Assembly (NCBI GenBank): GCA_016292805.1
Contig: JAEDFM010000013.1
Coordinates: forward strand, 1-44,816
Length of the DNA stretch: 44,816 nucleotides
DNA from: Treponema sp.
Lineage (GTDB): Bacteria > Spirochaetota > Spirochaetia > Treponematales > Treponemataceae
Direction of reading: 5' to 3'
A model generated the notes under the pieces. That model saw nothing but the letters and a program-made list of their open reading frames with translations. It was not told the origin of the DNA and made no database searches. Both the position numbers and the translations under genes were made by a program. Shown here piece after piece: positions 41,818 to 44,816 of this stretch (position 1 is the first letter of the stretch; each line of letters starts with the position of its first letter).

Positions 41818-41930
41818 ATGGGGAAATTTAAAAAACTAAAAGACAATCAAATTTTGAATTATTAAGAATCATTGCCATGCTTTTTATTATTTTAAATCAT
41901 TTGTGTTAGCATGGCTTATGGTTTAATTAA
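41818..41930 (+). pseudogene. Remnant of a membrane acyltransferase (acyltransferase-3 family)
   Basis: From an ATG at 41818 the sequence reads MGKFKKLKDNQI. After a one-base frameshift in the run ATTTTG it reads ELLRIIAMLFIILNHLC, then a TAG (41907-41909) and HGLW. The pattern of polar lead, E-LLRIIAM and a hydrophobic helix ending in Asn-His is the typical N-terminus of O-acyltransferases that modify surface polysaccharides. The rest of the gene (normally about 330 or more residues) is absent because the convergent wbaP-like gene begins its 3' end at 41945. So it is a short decayed fragment, consistent with turnover at a polysaccharide locus. Confidence 0.7.
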
Positions 41931-41944
41931 GATAGAAAATAGTA

Positions 41945-43408
41945 TCAGTATGCGCCTTTTCCTTTAATAACAACCCATACTGTTTTAATTAAAATCCATA
42001 AATCAAGCCAAACAGACCAGTTTTGAATATAATAAGTATCAAAATAAATTCGTTCTTCGTAGCTTGTTTCACTGCGTCCATTAACCTGCCATAAACCAGA
42101 AATACCAGGCAAAACCGATAATACATAATCTTTAGAAGAACCATATTTTTCAAGTTCAGGTTCAGTTACGGGTCTAGGTCCTACAAGAGACATTTCTCCT
42201 GTTAAGACATTTATAAGTTGAGGAAGTTCATCTAAACTTGTTTTTCTAAGAAATTTGCCTATTTTTGTAACGCGTGGGTCATCCTTAAATTTTCGCTCAG
42301 CTTCCCATTCCGCAGCTCTTATAGGGTCATTTTTTAAAATTTCTTCAAGCATTTCCTGAGAATTAATGACCATAGAGCGGAATTTCCAGCATTTGAATTC
42401 CTTACCATTTTTTCCAACTCGTTTATGTCCATAAAATACTGGACCACGAGAAGAACATGCAACAATTAAGCTAAGAATTAAGAAAACAGGAAGAAGGATA
42501 GGTGTAAATAAAAGAATAATAAATATATCAATAAATCTCTTAAAATAATAATAAGACTTAATTGTTAGATTATGAGTAGATGAAAAACCAATAATGTCGC
42601 CAATTTCTTTTAGCTGCTGTGTACATGTAAAGGATGATTGATTTTTTGCAATAGAAACAGTGTAACGGTAAGATGACATTATTTCTGTTAAATCACCTTT
42701 ATAATCGCAAATAAATGCATTTTTGATTTTTAATGTTTTGATATAATTAATCATTTCTGTATCAGTATTCTTAAATACAGGAATACCTTTATAATTCGTA
42801 CTATTATCATCACCGGCATTTATAATTGCTGCTGGTTTGTATCCAAAATGTTTGTTTGCTAAAAGACGATCCAATACATTTTTTGCAGAATCATTTGTAC
42901 AATAAACTACAACAGGAACACCCCAATATTTAAATTTACCAAAAAAGTGTTTACTAACAGCTCTAAGACCTGGTAATAATGGGACTGAGAAAATGAAAGA
43001 TATTATAAATGCTAATAAAATTTCAGCATCGTCACTATCTCTTACAATAGTTTTAGTAAGTTGAACATCTTTTATGTTTGAAAATCCAATTACAAGGATA
43101 ATTATTAAAAAGGATATAAATGTTGAAATTGTACATTTTTTTACTTCTTCTGCATGAGGAATCATAATACCTGGGTATAAACCATTAAAAATAAAAAGAA
43201 GGACGAAAATTGGTAAAAAAACAGAATAATTGATAAAAGATTTGAAGTTGATATTATTTATAAAAAATAGATTTACAATAAAGAAACCAATTCCTATACA
43301 TAAAATTAAAGAGAATATATCTACGATAAATAAAGAAAAACCGCATTTGAATGAACTTGTGGATTTGAAACGTTGCGTAAAATATTGTTTATGTTCTTCT
43401 TTTGTCAT
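41945..43408 (-). CDS. Polyprenyl-phosphate sugar-1-phosphate transferase (WbaP/exopolysaccharide type)
   Basis: The enzyme starts polysaccharide synthesis by moving a sugar-1-phosphate to undecaprenyl phosphate. The 487-residue product has an N-terminal membrane domain of about five helices, a soluble nucleotide-fold-like middle (about 165-250) and the catalytic domain from about 290. The catalytic domain starts with KRFIDIFIILLFTPILLPVF, then GPVFYGHKRVGKNGKEFKCWKFRSM, DPRVTKIGKFLRKTSLDELPQL, LTGEMSLVGPRPVTEPE and LPGISGLWQVNGRSETSYEER. All key catalytic blocks (KFRSM, Asp-Glu, GPRP) are intact. The ATG has no ribosome site but a -10 box lies six bases upstream. Sugar specificity is unknown. 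Confidence 0.94.
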   Translation of the reverse strand: MTKEEHKQYFTQRFKSTSSFKCGFSLFIVDIFSLILCIGIGFFIVNLFFINNINFKSFINYSVFLPIFVLLFIFNGLYPGIMIPHAEEVKKCTISTFISFLIIILVIGFSNIKDVQLTKTIVRDSDDAEILLAFIISFIFSVPLLPGLRAVSKHFFGKFKYWGVPVVVYCTNDSAKNVLDRLLANKHFGYKPAAIINAGDDNSTNYKGIPVFKNTDTEMINYIKTLKIKNAFICDYKGDLTEIMSSYRYTVSIAKNQSSFTCTQQLKEIGDIIGFSSTHNLTIKSYYYFKRFIDIFIILLFTPILLPVFLILSLIVACSSRGPVFYGHKRVGKNGKEFKCWKFRSMVINSQEMLEEILKNDPIRAAEWEAERKFKDDPRVTKIGKFLRKTSLDELPQLINVLTGEMSLVGPRPVTEPELEKYGSSKDYVLSVLPGISGLWQVNGRSETSYEERIYFDTYYIQNWSVWLDLWILIKTVWVVIKGKGAY

Positions 43409-43414
43409 AATGTT

Positions 43415-43443
43415 AGTATAACATAATAATGTTTTGTTATCTA
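43415..43443 (-). promoter_or_regulatory. Promoter of the wbaP-like gene, giving a leaderless mRNA
   Basis: On the minus strand TAGATA (complement of 43438-43443), a 17-base spacer and TATACT (complement of 43415-43420) would start transcription at about 43408, the first base of the ATG. No ribosome-binding site is present. Confidence 0.45.
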
Positions 43444-43504
43444 TATTTAATAATTACGGTATAAATTCCATAGTTGATAGCTTATAAATGATAATAAGAT
43501 TTAA

Positions 43505-43533
43505 TTGACACTAATTATCATACTTCATAAAAT
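43505..43533 (+). promoter_or_regulatory. Consensus promoter of the wzx-like gene, giving a leaderless mRNA
   Basis: TTGACA (43505-43510), a 17-base spacer and TAAAAT (43528-43533) form a near-perfect sigma-70-type promoter. The expected start, seven bases later, is the A of the ATG at 43540. No ribosome-binding site precedes it. Confidence 0.65.
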
Positions 43534-43539
43534 TAATTT

Positions 43540-44816
43540 ATGGGGCGAAAAGCACAATCTATAAAAAATATTACATCAGGATTTATTTCTCAAATTTTAA
43601 TTGCTTTTTTATCATTGTTTACAACTAGGGTTATTAAGCAAAGTTTAGGTTTTGAATATTTAGGATTAAATGGTGTATTTACCAATATTGTAACTTTTTT
43701 GTGTTTATCTGAATTAGGACTTTCATCTGCTGTAACTTTTGCTTTATATAAACCATTGGCTGAAAAGAATGAAGAATTAATATGTTCTTTGCTTAGATTT
43801 TTTCGAAATACATATCGAATCACTTCAGCTATAATTTTCTTTATTGGAATCTCTATGATTCCAATAAAGAAAATTATTTATAAAAACTACTTTACCATCT
43901 TCATATGTAATAACTGTTTATCTTTTATTTATTATTAATTCTTCAGTATCTTATTTATTAAATTATAAAACTATACTAATAAGAGCAGATCAAAAAAATT
44001 ATATTCTTACAATAATTTCAGTTATATCTACATATATAACTAAAATAACGCAATTAGTTGTATTTTATTTGACAAATAGTTATATCTCATATTTAGTAAT
44101 TGAAATAATTTCCACTATCATCAGAAATCTTATATTTTCGTATAAAGCTGATAAAATATATCCTTTTATATTAAATAAAAATGTAAAAAAATTGGATGTT
44201 GATAATTTTAAATTATTAATAGAAAAAATTAAGGCATTGTTTTTCCATAAAATTGGAGGATTCGTTCTAAATGGTACTGATAATATTTTAATTTCATATT
44301 TTTTAACTGTAACTGTTGTTGGAAAATATGCGAGTTATATGTCAATTGTTAAATTAGTATTAACTCTAGCTTCTGAAATTTTTAATAATATTACACCAAG
44401 TATTGGGAATTATATAACAACAGAAGATAAAGAAAAGCAATATAATTTATTTAATAAAATTCTATTTATAAATGGTTTATTATGCATTTTTGTTTCAGTT
44501 TGTTTATGCATTCTATTACCCAATTTTATTGAACTTTGGCTGGGGTTAGATGCTACATTATCAATTTTAGTAACAAGACTTTTGGCAGTGTATACTTTTT
44601 TAAGTATATCAAGGTATCCAATTTTAATATTTAAAGATGCTGCTGGTTTATATGAGCAAGATAAATATGCGCCAATTTTTGAAGCTTTAATTAATTTAAC
44701 ATTATCAATAATTCTTGGAAAAATAATTGGATTACCAGGAATTATTATTGGTACAATTGCTAGTAAGCTAAGCCCTTTGTCCAGACATTTTGTCTGAAAA
44801 ATAACGAATTTTATGC
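43540..44816 (+). pseudogene. Frameshifted Wzx-like polysaccharide flippase, cut by the window edge
   Basis: The N-terminal part (43540-43938) reads RKAQSIKNITSGFISQILIA, GLNGVFTNIVTFLCLSELGLSSAVTFALYKPLAEKN, typical of polysaccharide/O-unit flippases. Near 43880-43886 (five As) the reading frame breaks. The next frame continues without interruption as LPSSYVITVYLLFIINSSVSYLLNYKTILIRADQKNYI and through further membrane helices to 44797. The joined sequence fits a single multi-helix flippase of the expected order. At the right edge the frame stops after KLSPLSRHFV, while the original frame reads AKPFVQTFCLKNNEFY, perhaps a second frameshift. It may be a real pseudogene, a slippage-regulated gene or sequencing error in homopolymers. 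Confidence 0.78.

Noticed and set aside
1..44816. CRISPR array, tRNA, rRNA or complete insertion sequence
   Set aside because: No regularly spaced direct repeats with unique spacers, no recognisable cloverleaf or rRNA segments and no transposase motifs were seen by eye; the only tandem repeats are coding repeats at 1-270.

Overview
This AT-rich window looks like a chromosome segment of a spirochaete, most probably a host-associated Treponema (gut, rumen or oral type). The evidence is gene content and order. There is a long flagellar run, flbD-motA-motB-fliL-fliM-fliY-fliO-fliP-fliQ-fliR-flhB-flhA-flhF-flhG, followed by an unknown gene and fliA. A reduced V-type ATPase operon follows (E, a DUF2764 protein, A, B, D, I, K). 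FliY takes the place of FliN, and a secreted GH5 glycanase is present. The species is inference; no rRNA or tRNA gene was seen.

Layout. 1-2249 (minus): most of a very acidic, Glu/Asp/Ser/Thr-rich repeat protein that runs off the left edge. 2.4-6.2 kb: housekeeping genes for an FtsB/DivIC-like protein, a secreted protein of unknown function, SmpB, signal peptidase I and HemW. 6.2-8.3 kb (minus): a histidine kinase and an OmpR-type response regulator, whose terminator appears to lie inside hemW. 8.4-22.6 kb: motility genes, almost without gaps and probably one transcript from the promoter at about 8396-8423. They encode the stator, the switch, the type III export gate, the GTPase/ATPase pair that sets flagellar number and position, and the flagellar sigma factor. 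22.6-25.6 kb: a FapA/DUF342 protein with a Jag-N domain and two small unknown genes. 25.6-26.6 kb: galM. 26.8-34.0 kb: V-ATPase operon, whose ring subunit keeps residues typical of Na+-binding rings. 34.0-34.25 kb: structured non-coding segment ending in a bidirectional terminator. 34.25-35.9 kb (minus): GH5 lipoprotein. 36.0-39.9 kb: ispG, a TPR-like exported protein and an Omp85-like barrel. 40.0-44.8 kb: envelope polysaccharide region with a Wzi-like barrel, an acyltransferase relic, a WbaP-type initiating transferase and a frameshifted Wzx-like flippase cut by the right edge.

How it fits together. The motility block encodes energy conversion, switching, export and regulation of the periplasmic flagella. 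The V-ATPase and stator both act on membrane ion gradients. The 40-44.8 kb region shows gene decay, as is common at surface-polysaccharide loci. Genes inside operons mostly have clear Shine-Dalgarno sequences. Several first genes (smpB, ispG, the Wzi-like gene, wbaP-like, wzx-like) instead have a -10 box placed so that transcription would start at or within a few bases of the start codon, suggesting leaderless mRNAs.

The best candidate for something undescribed is the element at 34045-34170, just after atpK. Its 21-nt arms can pair at 19 positions and enclose two hairpins with GAAA tetraloops, and a strong terminator follows. It could be a 3'-UTR-derived small RNA or a small inverted-repeat mobile element. 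No stretch over 300 bases lacks a gene or gene relic.
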